32,424 nucleotides of DNA from Nostoc sp. PA-18-2419 (GTDB taxonomy: Bacteria; Cyanobacteriota; Cyanobacteriia; Cyanobacteriales; Nostocaceae): the NCBI RefSeq assembly GCF_005869855.1, contig NZ_SZNH01000010.1:1-32424 (forward strand), in the 5' to 3' direction. The position numbers were made by a program, and so were the translations under genes. The notes under the pieces were generated by a model. It worked only from the letters and a program-made list of their open reading frames with translations, searched no databases and was not told the origin of the DNA. Shown here in pieces: positions 16,673-27,100 of the stretch (the stretch's first letter is position 1; every line of letters starts with the position of its first letter).

Positions 16673-17386
16673 TTAGCTGGGATTGTACGGGTTTTGTCTG
16701 CTAAAAAAACGGTCTAAAATTTCTGATTTGTGTTCTGAGCTAAAGTCGTCATAGCAATGGTCAATTTGATCAGCTAATCCAAAATTTCTTGAAATTTCTA
16801 AATTATTATTTGGTTTGTCACCAGGATAAGTAAGTATTTCTGCTTTACTATCACTCTTGCGATGCATCAGCTGCATTAGCAACTCCATTGCTACAGTTGG
16901 CAGAATGCGGGACTTATGCTCTACAAAAAAATTAAAAGTCAGACTACCTAAACGAATGCGATCGCCATCTTTGAGTTTGATCGGTTCAAGAGTTCGTTGG
17001 TCATTCACAAACGAACCATTAGTACTATTAAAATCAATCAAGTAGAAGCCTTGCTCGTCAATATGTTGAATTGCAGCGTGCCGACGAGACATATAACTAT
17101 CAGCAATGCAAATACCACTACTGCGATTGCGACCTATCGTCCAGATCCGCTGTGATTGTTGTAAACTTTGCGTCTGATTATCGCATAAGTTAGTCATTAA
17201 ATAAACAGCAGTAGTATCCACTACCCCATGCACATAAGATGCTTTCAGCGTCTTTAACGAGGGATAATATAGGTTTTCTAGTTGAAGAATCTCATCTAGA
17301 AGGCTGCTATTGTGTTCATACAACTTGATGAAAACCTGATATAAAGTTAATTTCCGTTCTATTTCTGTTTGTGCAAAGTCAGCCAT
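16673..17386 (-). CDS. FHA-domain protein
   Basis: A 237-residue protein with one forkhead-associated domain (about 82-156), a phosphothreonine-binding module. Conserved sites are visible: WTIGRN (Gly-Arg 85-86), SRRHAAI (Ser100, His103) and FNSTNGSFVN (Thr-Asn-Gly 122-124). The N-terminal 75 residues are helical and the C-terminal 80 are polar and probably disordered, without a recognised domain. It is convergent with recA. The next gene on the same strand, 600 bp upstream, is a Ser/Thr kinase, a natural source of phosphothreonine ligands, but a direct partnership is inference. No membrane segment. Confidence 0.9.
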   Translation of the reverse strand: MADFAQTEIERKLTLYQVFIKLYEHNSSLLDEILQLENLYYPSLKTLKASYVHGVVDTTAVYLMTNLCDNQTQSLQQSQRIWTIGRNRSSGICIADSYMSRRHAAIQHIDEQGFYLIDFNSTNGSFVNDQRTLEPIKLKDGDRIRLGSLTFNFFVEHKSRILPTVAMELLMQLMHRKSDSKAEILTYPGDKPNNNLEISRNFGLADQIDHCYDDFSSEHKSEILDRFFSRQNPYNPS

Positions 17387-17988
17387 TATATATAAACCTT
17401 ATACTACCTGATTTCGGTTTTGAATATTCTGCTTCAGCCTACAATCAGGGATAATTGCTTTTTCGGTTTCCCCGCCATCTAAGAAGTTGACTAGCTTGCT
17501 AGGAGGGTTCAATTTGACAAATTTTAGGTATGAAATTCCCTGTTGTTTATAGCCATAATAATTATGACAACCTTTATAATAAATTGTGTAATAGTTTATT
17601 TTTTATTGTAAATAATCATTTGTTATTTGTAATAAATATAATTGTAAATATTTAATAATTTTTGTAATTTATCTGCGTATTTTTACTAAGTAATACTAGT
17701 TTTAAAAACTCCTATTATCAATAGCACAAAAAATCTCATTTTTAAGTAAAACTGAGAAACTTTCTGATAAGAGTTTTACCACTAATCAGAAAATACCGTT
17801 AGCTTAAAAATTGTTTGTCGAAATTTAATTTTATCAAAGAAGAGAAAACCCCTTGTTCCCTTTATTAACGAGAGAGGTTGCATAGCAAGGTTTCTCGTCA
17901 AACCATTACTTCTGCAAATTATCTAGTCTCAAACAAATTAATTTTTATTTAGAAGTCTTTAACTTCTGTACAAACGCGAACTATCAAA
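17387..17988. other. AT-rich intergenic region
   Basis: There are 602 bp with no gene. 17560-17720 is extremely AT-rich. At about 17870-17896 an imperfect hairpin (CGAGA...TCTCG enclosing TTGC/GCAA) lies about 90 bp downstream of the kinase stop and could end that transcript. The upstream region of the FHA gene should hold its promoter, not placed with confidence. Confidence 0.5.
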
Positions 17989-19596
17989 TTACAATAAGCC
18001 TCGTTTCCCATTCGGGCGCACAGTCATCCAATTTGTTTTTGCTAATGCTAGTTGTTCATCAGAAATTTTAGCATTGGTGAGATTAGCACCACACAAATTA
18101 GCTCCCCGGAGATTGGCATTGGTAAGATGAGCATAGCTGAGGTCTGCGCCTCGCAGATCTGCCCCTTCGAGATCGGTATGGTTAAAGTATGCTTTGCTCA
18201 AATTAGCATCTTTAAGATTTGCTCGAGTGAGGCTAGCTCTGCCAAAGTCACTGTCGTGCAAATTAGCTCCCTGGAGATTAGTTTTTTGTAATTGAGCAGA
18301 ATGGAAATTTGTTTGTGATAAGTCAGCACCTTGCAGGTTGAGCAAACTTAAATTGTGTAGAGCAAAATCCCGTCTCCCTTTCATATAGGCTGTTAGTAAA
18401 CTTTGGGTATCTAACTTGCGCTCAACTTTAGAATTTTGAATTTGAGAATTATTACTGTTGCTGTTTACTAAAGTTGTTGATTTGCCCATTCCAGAAGCGT
18501 GGTGCAATCCGGCAGCTTCAGCAGCCTTGGCTCGTCTGGCGCGAATTGCTGCTGCTACCTGTGCCACTCCTGCACTCGTAAGTGCCGCAGAAGGGTTGCT
18601 GCATAAAGCAGCAGAATCTTCTATATGGTTGCGTGTTCGTGCTTTAACTTCAGAATCAGGAGATTTAACCAGCAATCCCTGTGCTAAGCTTTCTAAGTAC
18701 GGTTCTATTTCTAAGCCTCTAAGAACTTCTGCAGCTGACTGATAGCGATTACGTACTGATACTTCTAACATTTTCCGCAATACATTGGTCAAGTGGTCAC
18801 TCACTTGCACAAGCTGCTCCCACATCATCTCACCAGTTGTCGGGTTGTAATCTAAATCTTTAGGAGTTTTGCTAGTTAGCAAATAAATACATGTCACCCC
18901 TAATGCGTAGATATCACTGGCGTAGACTGGACGCATGGCCATTTGTTCTGGAGGTGCAAAACCAGGAGTACCTATAGCATATGCAGTTAATACTGTCTGT
19001 CCCGATTGACTTGCTGCACCTTGGGTAACTTGATTTTTGACAGCGCCAAAATCGATGAGTACCATTCTGGCATCTTGAGTACGGCGAATTAAATTAGCTG
19101 GCTTAATATCTCGGTGAATTACCTTTTGCTCGTGAATGTATTGCAGTAATGGCAAAATCTCGCTCAAGAATTGCTTGACTCCAGTCTCGCTTAAAACGCC
19201 GTTAAGTTTGACCTCCTCCTGCAAAGTATCACCACTGATGTATTCTTGAACTAAGTAGAATTGTTCATGCTCTTCAAAATAGTCTAGCAATCGTGGTACT
19301 TGGGGATGATTGCCAATCTTACCTAAAGTTTTGGCTTCTCGTTCAAAAAGTTCTCTAGCCATCTGTAAAACATGTGGCGTATTTCCAGAGGGACGTAGTT
19401 GCTTGATTACGCAACTTGGTTCTCCTGGTAAGACTTGATCCTGGGCTAAGAAGGTTGCTCCAAAGCCACCCTGGCCTAATGGCTTGACTACCTGATAGCG
19501 ATCGCGCAACAGTAGTGGCGAGCCACAAGACTGACACCTTTGGCTATTTACCAAATTTTCTGGATTGCGACAGGTAGGATTTAAGCAGTAGCTCAT
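17989..19596 (-). CDS. spkB: Ser/Thr protein kinase with Cys motif and pentapeptide repeats (SpkB-like)
   Basis: Hanks-type serine/threonine kinase of 535 residues. N-terminal Cys motif C-X4-C-X11-C-X2-C (Cys4, 9, 21, 24), a zinc-ribbon-like element as in Synechocystis SpkB. Kinase domain about 34-300: glycine loop GQGGFG (41-46), Lys65 in CVIKQL, HRDIKPAN (161-168), DFG (182-184), GTPGFAPPEQ activation/P+1 segment, SDIYALGV. A polar linker (about 310-415) leads to pentapeptide repeats (about 419-515) of A(D/N)LXX type, such as LQGADLSQTNF and LRGADLSYAHL, a right-handed beta-helix often used for protein contact. All catalytic residues are present. No membrane segment, so cytosolic. The SpkB name rests on shared architecture; orthology is not proven. 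Confidence 0.93.
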   Translation of the reverse strand: MSYCLNPTCRNPENLVNSQRCQSCGSPLLLRDRYQVVKPLGQGGFGATFLAQDQVLPGEPSCVIKQLRPSGNTPHVLQMARELFEREAKTLGKIGNHPQVPRLLDYFEEHEQFYLVQEYISGDTLQEEVKLNGVLSETGVKQFLSEILPLLQYIHEQKVIHRDIKPANLIRRTQDARMVLIDFGAVKNQVTQGAASQSGQTVLTAYAIGTPGFAPPEQMAMRPVYASDIYALGVTCIYLLTSKTPKDLDYNPTTGEMMWEQLVQVSDHLTNVLRKMLEVSVRNRYQSAAEVLRGLEIEPYLESLAQGLLVKSPDSEVKARTRNHIEDSAALCSNPSAALTSAGVAQVAAAIRARRAKAAEAAGLHHASGMGKSTTLVNSNSNNSQIQNSKVERKLDTQSLLTAYMKGRRDFALHNLSLLNLQGADLSQTNFHSAQLQKTNLQGANLHDSDFGRASLTRANLKDANLSKAYFNHTDLEGADLRGADLSYAHLTNANLRGANLCGANLTNAKISDEQLALAKTNWMTVRPNGKRGLL

Positions 19597-20108
19597 GCAC
19601 TGTCAACTCGCTGCACGAAGAATCATAGGGAGTTTAATACTCTCTTTCAATTATTTAGATCTTAATTAACTCTTACCAGGTAATTTTTGCTGGAAATCCT
19701 TTGAAGAGTTTTTAAAGTTTACATGATATTACGTAAAAGCATGTTTATAACAACATGATTGATTATACTTTTATAATTAACTAATTCTATGTAATATTCC
19801 TGATTAATACCCAATGGCTAAGAAACAAAGCCTGCGTAGGCTTTTGTCGCAGGAGACGTTGTTACCAGTTTGCTTGTGGAACTTAAAGTTGCTTCCATAT
19901 TTTAGGGGTGCGTAGGCGTAGCCCATCGTAGCAAAAAGTCGAGCAGTAGCTCAACGGCGTTCCTTTAAGCGGAGAAAAGAGCCAACAGACTGCCTGAACT
20001 TTGCACCAGAGGAGCGTTAAGAATTTTTATTTGTGCTTCATTTGCATAGGTATTTTACACACTTGTATGACCCCAAGGTTAATATTATTTGAATTTTGAG
20101 CTCCACCG

Positions 20109-20385
20109 ATGTCTGCTAGCACAGATTTACGGGTGGCAATAGTTGGACCGATCGCAAATCGCAGATTACGATCGCCAATACACTGGAAATGAAGTCTATA
20201 CTTCGTCCCAAAGACCCTAAGGCTGCTCTGAAGACTTTGGGAGTGTAGTCTAGATAACTACAAGTTATGACACTTACGGACGACTTGCAAAGAGGTTCTG
20301 TGAGGGTATTAAGGTAATTGGGATTGACGCAGATATCACTATCAGCAAAAATGACATTATTAAAGCCACCTTATCTATAGAGTAA
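20109..20385 (+). pseudogene. unrecognised degenerate coding scraps
   Basis: Plus-strand pieces in different frames have protein-like composition. From ATG 20109: MSASTDLRVAIVGPIANR, closed after 27 codons. From about 20278: LAKRFCEGIKVIGIDADI, then TISKNDIIKATLSIE and a stop at about 20385. They could be the ends of one frameshifted gene. I cannot name the family. Confidence 0.3.
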
Positions 20386-21057
20386 CCAAAACGATGCACC
20401 AGGTAATTCTATTTTGGATTTGGGAAAAAGTTGAGCTAGTTGCTAGGTGTTTAGGGAACTCTAAGAAATAAATTATTCCCTTGGCTGTTGACTATGAACA
20501 GTAGGATTTTTTATTTATTAGTTTGTTTGTGTAGCTGCTACCTCAGCGCCTTGCCTCGGAATCTGCTAGCTTCTCTTGCGACCGTTTTGTTTGGGTACCT
20601 ACAACCCGAAGGGCGGCAAAAAAGAGCGTTAGTGCAGTTCTGTTCGACGCAGGGCAAAGTCACCAGTCGTACTTCGAAACTCATAAAAAACCTAGAGTAA
20701 AGTAGGATTTGTCAAGGGAAAGAAAAAAGGCGAGCAATTCAAAGATTTAAGGCTTTTTTTGTATCGTCTTCACAATATCTGTGGCAGCAACTCATGAAAC
20801 ACGTATTTAAATAACTGTATTGGAAAGCAACAAAACCCATTGGCGAAATTTTGTCAAAATAAAGGTGTCAGTCGCCATAATCCAAAATATTTGGAAAATC
20901 AAGCGTGCTATAACTTCTTAATTTTCTTAAAAATTCACTTTGGGTATCAAAGCATTCTTAATTATGACTGAAGCTTCGGAATCTCCGGCTTTGCTTAGAA
21001 AACTGTGGACTCTGAATTATTAAGAAATTTTAGTAACTTTCCCCAAAAAAATTCTTG

Positions 21058-21078
21058 TTGACCGAATATTCCGGTCAA
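21058..21078. promoter_or_regulatory. 21-bp inverted repeat TTGACCG-N7-CGGTCAA
   Basis: Perfect 7-bp arms TTGACCG (21058-21064) and CGGTCAA (21072-21078) flank an AT-rich centre AATATTC. This is the shape of a dimeric regulator operator. It lies about 130 bp beyond the 3' end of the squalene/phytoene synthase gene, and no plus-strand gene follows it, so it may be an orphan site or belong to a lost gene. Confidence 0.35.
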
Positions 21079-21205
21079 TTATGGTCAAGATTTCTCAATT
21101 TTTTTGGTCGGTATTGCTTTGAGATAGAAGACATACTGTAACCAGTTTGCTAGCATAAGTGAATTCCTTTGTACTGACTCTTGACAAAACCTCAAAAACT
21201 TTAAT

Positions 21206-22033
21206 TTATCGTGAATCGTTCACACCAATTAGTTGTTCGAGAAGTGCAAATACATCACTGCGACTAAGTTTTTCTTTACCATTAGCAAGGGCGTCAAGAG
21301 TGCCATTAGCCAAGGTTAACGGAATTTGGCAAAAGTCTAAAGCTGGGCCGTTAGGCAGACCTTTGGTATAACTTTCTGCCAGCATCAAATTGCGCCGTGC
21401 ATACTCTTGCATATTTGCTGCACTCCAACCTTGTGGAAAAAAGTCTACTCCACGCCTCAAATCTTCAGTATGGTTACGCAGGATGTTCACGGCTTGTAAG
21501 CCACGACCGAAGCCAATTGCTTGAGTACGGTTAGTTTGTGTTCCATCGTACCAAGTCCACAAATCAGAAAGCAACAATCCTACTGCACCTGCAACCCCAA
21601 ACGTATAACGATCTAAATCAGATTCTGTATAAATTTTCCAGTTTCTTTCTGCCCAGTAACCCATTCGGTCTGCCATTGCAGCAGTTGCATCCCAAATTCG
21701 AGGTGCAATAGTTTCCGGTGCTAGTAGTGACCATTCTCTAATCCTAAGAGTAACTTCTTCTAAAGAATTTTCATACCCACTAAATCCTGCAAAGAAAGCA
21801 TCTACAGGGAAGCCATCAACTCCTGCCTGTAGTGTCAGGCTAATTGTGCGTAACAGCTTCGTTTTAGTAACGTTATCTAATTGTGGATGATCTTCAATTT
21901 CATCAATGGCGCGCATACACAAATACGCTGATGCTACTGCTTCTTGTAATCCTGGTGGCAAAAGGCTAATTGGAATATAAAAAGTTCGGCTAGTTTCTTT
22001 GAGGATTTGCAATGCATCTGTACGTAAATTCAT
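21206..22033 (-). CDS. squalene/phytoene synthase family enzyme
   Basis: A 275-residue member of the trans-isoprenyl head-to-head synthase family, which joins two prenyl diphosphates (farnesyl to squalene, or geranylgeranyl to phytoene). Visible: TSRTFYIPISLLPP (14-27), first Asp-rich motif RAIDEIED (Asp44, Asp48), YTFGVAGAVGLLLSDLW, and the second metal site AVNILRNHTEDLRRGVDFFP (187-200), where Asn187 stands in the place of the usual first Asp. The ATG at 22033 is chosen (MNLRTDALQ) because homologues start there and GGGGAG lies just upstream; the frame is open 11 codons further. Sequence character suggests a squalene-synthase-like paralogue rather than the main CrtB phytoene synthase, but the product cannot be decided by eye. 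Isolated in gene-poor DNA. Confidence 0.88.
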   Translation of the reverse strand: MNLRTDALQILKETSRTFYIPISLLPPGLQEAVASAYLCMRAIDEIEDHPQLDNVTKTKLLRTISLTLQAGVDGFPVDAFFAGFSGYENSLEEVTLRIREWSLLAPETIAPRIWDATAAMADRMGYWAERNWKIYTESDLDRYTFGVAGAVGLLLSDLWTWYDGTQTNRTQAIGFGRGLQAVNILRNHTEDLRRGVDFFPQGWSAANMQEYARRNLMLAESYTKGLPNGPALDFCQIPLTLANGTLDALANGKEKLSRSDVFALLEQLIGVNDSR

Positions 22034-24177
22034 ATTTTCACTCCCCGCTTGATTATTACACCACATGAAGTTTGCAATTTTTTGATAATACTGGATATAG
22101 TTTTGACTAAACCTTAAAAACTATAGACTATAAGATACGCTACTATTTCATCTAAAAATTAATAGTTTTTGGTATTGCAATTAACAAAGCCTCAAATTCA
22201 TCAAAGTCTAGTCTAGTATATAGGTTTTCGGATGCAAAAAAGCGTGAAGTGTACTGCTATCTAGCTTGAATAAGTTTTTCAGGCAAATATTCTCAATTAT
22301 GTTAATATTTGATTTGTATTAGCCAAATTTCTCCAATAACGTAGATTCATTATCGGAATTTAAAATTGCTCTAAATATGCGTTAATACGACTAATTGGCT
22401 AGAATTTTTGTATCTATAGAGACAATTGAGTAAAAACTGAGAAGGGGTAACACTAACTGTATACATCTGTAGATGTGAAGAACAGCTTGCCAAAAATAAA
22501 AGTAAGTGAGTTTTGGAAACATAACGCAGCGATCGCTGATTGGGAAGAGTCATTAGTGACTATAACCTAGAACAAGAAGTTCCTGTGTATCCACTTGGTT
22601 AATAATAAAAACCAGGCAAGTAGCCCACTCGACTTTGTGAGGAATTTCAGGCGACGATAGAGTTGAGGTGAGTACAGATTGCCGAATATTCCTGGAGTGT
22701 GGCGTTTTCGTCTCAGAAAGCTGCGAATTTTGTCTAACCACACCGCATAACTGCACCCGTACTAGGAGCGAATTTTTCCACAGAATCAACATCTGTTAGG
22801 GTCAGTCATTTAAATACTGGGTAGCAAGGTTGAACTTCTTTGATCTAAAATTACCTACTCGTCCAATTGTCACATGTAATCAGTCATAAATCTGTGCCCA
22901 GGTATTTTTTGCTTCAAAATCAAGTTAATTAAGAGTATACCTGCGTGCAGCTTCTATCTAACTCGTGCTGAATTTCATCAAGTGATTTAAACTCTTAGGG
23001 AAACAGATAGCCATCAAGTAGCTCAAAATCGCAGTTAATATTATCTTAGGTAGCGATCGCCTCTATAGTATTAACTTGATTGCTGTTGTATGACTTTGGT
23101 CAACAACTTTTGACCTCTCACCGTGTATTTACTCTAATTATTAGTAACAAAAAGTTAGTACATTAGACAAGTATGCTGTTGTCTGTGCTGTTTGATCCCC
23201 ACCAATCAAACTATCATCCAGCACGACTACAGACTACCTTGGCGGATTAAAGTAAAATATAAACACTTCACATCCCCGCTATCACACCACCAACAACGCA
23301 CACATCTGCATAAATATTTTCTGTAAGCGCGGATTCTTATGAAACTTTTGCGGTTCTCATCTAAATATAATTAGTCGTATTATTGCTTTACCAGAGTCGT
23401 TTAGATATTTTTGTAAGTCTCAATCCTAATTGATTTTTTATAAATAAGTCTAGATAAGTAATAATTAAAATAAAACTATTACTGATAAATAATAAAATAT
23501 ATAATATTTTAGCGGATAATCTTATATATATATTGAGCTTTTTCATAAAGTGAATTATAGTTTATAGTTTAGCAATATTATTCTGTAAAGTTAAAATTCT
23601 AATTCTTATAGCTTGCTTCTCCTTCGGAGTAAGGCTGATGAATTTGCGCTGGGTCGAACATAGCTAGCTGCGCTAACAGATACCTCTGTCTTCCACCTTC
23701 GGATCTACAACCGCCGCAACAGACTCCAGAAGATTCTGACGCAACGCACCGAAGTAGCACGAGCTTGACTTTAGACTACTATGGGATACATCTAAGCAAA
23801 GCAAGCGAATAAATCAGAGTATAAAAAGCGCCAAAAGGACTAAGCTGGTAACACAGATTATCGTTAATTTATAGATTGCGTTAGTCCTTAACTCTCGACA
23901 CCCCCACTATCTGAAATGATTATAAAGTTTGTAGTGTTGAGGAGCAGTGCTTCTAATACCATAATTAATGACATCCTTTGCAATTGGGAAATCCTCACAA
24001 AGGTCAATTTTTGAAGCACCATTTATTTATTAATGTAAATTGTGCAATGAAAAATATGCATAGGGGTAGATGAAAGGCTACTAAAGGGGTAGCATAAAAT
24101 ACAATGAATAGAAATGATTAACCCGTAAGAAATACGGTACTTTATTACGCTAGATAGATGCGGTTAGAGATTACTCA
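22034..24177. other. 2.1-kb gene-poor region
   Basis: No intact gene is supported. It contains the promoter area of the isoprenyl synthase, a frameshifted coding relic (22567-22810), a GC-richer patch around 23613-23790 with CTCCTTCGGAG hairpin and CCTTCGG motifs typical of interspersed elements, and a very AT-rich stretch at 23400-23580. Two short minus-strand frames (22371-22553, 22553-22792) lack start signals and family features. No tRNA-like clover leaf was seen. The last 150 bp must carry the promoter of the histidine kinase at 24178. Confidence 0.5.
22567..22810 (-). pseudogene. frameshifted C-terminal protein relic, unrecognised
   Basis: Two minus-strand frames join into a protein-like segment: LTDVDSVEKFAPSTGAVMRC (about 22745-22810), then, one frame over from 22749, YAVWLDKIRSFLRRKRHTPG followed by FGNLYSPQLYRRLKFL, a hydrophobic stretch LLAWFLLLTKW and a stop at 22567. 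The composition and continuity across the shift suggest a genuine dead gene end rather than chance. I do not recognise the parent family. Confidence 0.4.
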
Positions 24178-27100
24178 ATGTTAAAAGTTAACCGCTTGCG
24201 AGTGCAAGAGATATTTAAAATTCCTCCAAATTCACTTGTGGCAAAAATTGCAAGTGCAATCCCTGTTTTGGTTGGCAGCTTGGTTCTAACTGGCTGGTGG
24301 CTTGAAATTGAAGTTCTCAAGCGCGGTTTCCCTGGTAGTCTGGGCACAATGAAATTCAACACAGCGCTGTGCTTTGTGCTGTCTGGTATGTCGCTATGGC
24401 TTTTCTTAACAGGAGGGAGAACAAGCAAAAAGGAAGATGGAGGAAAACAAGTAGGGCAACAAAGAACAATTAAAAATTCCCGCTACTCCCGTATTCTTGT
24501 GCTTTCTAGGGTTTGTGCAATAGCAGTTACCACAATTGCTGCACTCACTCTGTGTGAATATCTGTTCGACTGGAATTTTGGGATTGATGAGTTGCTATTT
24601 CTTGACTCCCGTAGGAGTTTAGCGATATCACATCCGGGGCGAATGGGAGTGAACACGGTACTCAACTTTATACTGGTTAGCGTAGCTTTACAGTTTCTCA
24701 ACGAGCAAAATCACCGCAGTTATTGGTATGCCCAAATTATCGCTTTAATAACTACTTTTATTTCCTTTCAGGTGCTTATAGGTTATGCCTACAAAGTCAA
24801 AGTTCTTTATGGCATTGCTCCTCATACAACATCAATGGGGTTAGAGACAGCGCTGTTGTTCAATTTACTAAGTATAGGCATTTTGTGGGCGCAGGCCCAA
24901 CAGGGTTTAATGAAAGTAGTTACAAATGATAGCTACGGCGGTTTACTTGCGCGACGTTTGTTGATTGCGGCGATCGCAGTACCTTTTTTAGTGGGGTGGG
25001 TAATTGTTGAAGGTCACCGCGCTGGACAATACGATCTAGCTTTTGCAGTATCAGTATTTGCCATTGTCCTAATTGTAATTTTTACTGTTTTGATTTGGCA
25101 AAGTGCGAGAGTTATTGAACACTTGAGCGCTCAGCGCGATATCTCCGATGGGCTACACTTACACGCACTACAAGCACTTAGAGCCTACGAAGATAAACTG
25201 GCAAGTTTCGTAGATGCTAACGTTATCGGCATTGCGTTTGCCGACGTGTACGGCGGTATCCATCGGGCAAATGACGAATATCTCCGGATAATTGGTTACA
25301 CGCAAGAAGATTTGTTAGCAGGCGGATTAAGTTGGAGAGAGATCACACTTCCAGAGCATCGATATTTAGACCAACAAGGTATCATCGAAGCAAAGGGAAA
25401 CTCCAAAGGTACTTGTACACCGTACCAGAAAGAATACATTCGCAAAGATGGTAGCCGAATCCCGATTTTAATTGGTTATGTGCTGTTAGGAGAAAAACGC
25501 GAAGAGTCAGTAGCGTTTATTTTGGATTTGAGCGAACGCAAGCAAGCACAAGCAGAGCAACAAAAATTAGTATCTTTAGTAGAAAATAGCTCTGATTTTA
25601 TTGGTATCGCCACCCTTGAAGGACAAATACTTTATATAAATGATGCAGGTCAAAAGTTAGTAGGGCTTGCAAGCCTTGAAGAGGTAAAGCAAAAAGCAGT
25701 ATTAGATTATGTCATGCCCGAAGACAAAGACTATTTTCAACAGTACATACTGCCGACTGTATTATCACAAGGGCGCTGGCAAGGAGAATTCCGCTTCCGA
25801 CATCTGCAAACAGGCCAAGCGATACCAGTAGATTACAATATCTTTACTGTTACAGACAACAACACAGGTCAAGCAATTGCTCTGGCGACTGTGACTCGCA
25901 ACATCAGCGAGCAAAAACAGGCCAAAGAACAAATTTTACAACTAAACAAGGATTTACAGCGTCGGATTACTGAATTACAAACTTTGTTAGAGGTAATTCC
26001 CATTGGTATCGGCATTGCCGAAGATCCAAAATGCCAAAATATCAAGGTTAACCCTGCTTTTGCTAAGCAGTTAGGCATATCGTCAGATACAAATGCTTCC
26101 CTGAGCGCTGCCTTTGATGAAAAACCCACAAACTTTAGAATTTACTCCCAAGGAAAGGAACTGTTAACAGAAGAACTTCCCATGCAGTACTCTGCCGCTC
26201 ATGGTGTTGAAGTTCTGGATGTTGAACTTGATGTCATCCATGAAAACGGAAAAATAGTCAAGCTGTTGGAGTACGTTGCACCTTTGTTTGACGAGGAAGG
26301 GAAGACTAGAGGATGCGTTGGGGCATTTTTGGATATTACAGAACGCAAGCAAGCAGAAGAAGTACTCAGGAATCAGCAAAAATGGCTGGAAGATGTGTTA
26401 AATCTGATGCCCAGACCGCTGTTGTTTATCGAACCAGGAACAGCACGGGTAACTTTTGCCAATCGCTCTGCTGAGGAATTAGCAGGGGGTGAGTTTCCTA
26501 AAGGTGTACCAGCAGCAGAATATCATACAGCTTATCACTATACCGATGCTGTGGGGAATCGCATTCCCAATGAGCAAATGCCAGGAGTGCGGGTAGCTCT
26601 TGGCGAACGTTTGGATGGGTTAGAGGTAGACTGGCATACTAGCTGTGGCGTGCGCTCTGTGTTGATATTTGCCGATACCTTGCCTGCGATGCACGGCCAT
26701 GCAGCTATTTGTATTTTGATGTTCCAAGATATTAGCAACCTCAAGCAGGCAGAAAAAGCGCTTTCCTTGGGTTACCAGAGGCTAAAAATACTTTTTGAGA
26801 CAGCTAACGAGCTGCTATCGAGCCAGCAACCAGTAGAACTAATCGATAGTGTCTTCCGAAAACTCTCGGAGCAAATTGGTTTAGATGTTTACTTCAACTA
26901 CTTGATTGAGAATAACTCTGAGGTAATGCAGTTAAAGTCTTACGGTGGCATTTCCCCAGAACTGGCAGATAAAATTCAGTGGTTGGCATTTGGTCAAGCA
27001 GTTTGCGGTACTGTAGCCCAGCAATGCCACCCAATAGCTGTAGAGAATGTGCAGCAATCAACTGACTCGAAAACAGAATTGATTTGTTCTTTAGGCATTA

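Larger units (their letters stand above)
19597..21205. other. 1.6-kb gene-poor region with decayed sequence
   Basis: No intact gene is seen. Contents: a perfect short hairpin AAAGCCT-gcgt-AGGCTTT followed by T residues at 19827-19846; a GC-rich interspersed element around 19907-19935 (GTGCGTAGGCGTAGCCC); plus-strand coding-like scraps at 20109-20190 (MSASTDLRVAIVGPIANR, then a stop) and about 20278-20385 (RFCEGIKVIGIDADITISKN, then a stop); an open 70-codon frame at 20488-20700 without a recognisable family; and an inverted repeat at 21058-21078. The scraps suggest one or more dead genes, identity unknown. Confidence 0.55.

Noticed and set aside
20620-20680. Possible tRNA T-arm (GTTCGACGC)
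   Set aside because: No matching acceptor, D or anticodon stems could be formed around it.
20488-20700. 70-codon plus-strand frame with a hydrophobic start (MTMNSRIFYLLVCLCSCYLS)
   Set aside because: It looks like a signal peptide at first, but the remainder has no domain features, there is no ribosome site, and the region is decayed spacer.
22371-22792. Two short minus-strand frames between the isoprenyl synthase and the second kinase
   Set aside because: They lack start signals. The better protein-like signal at 22567-22810 lies in other frames.
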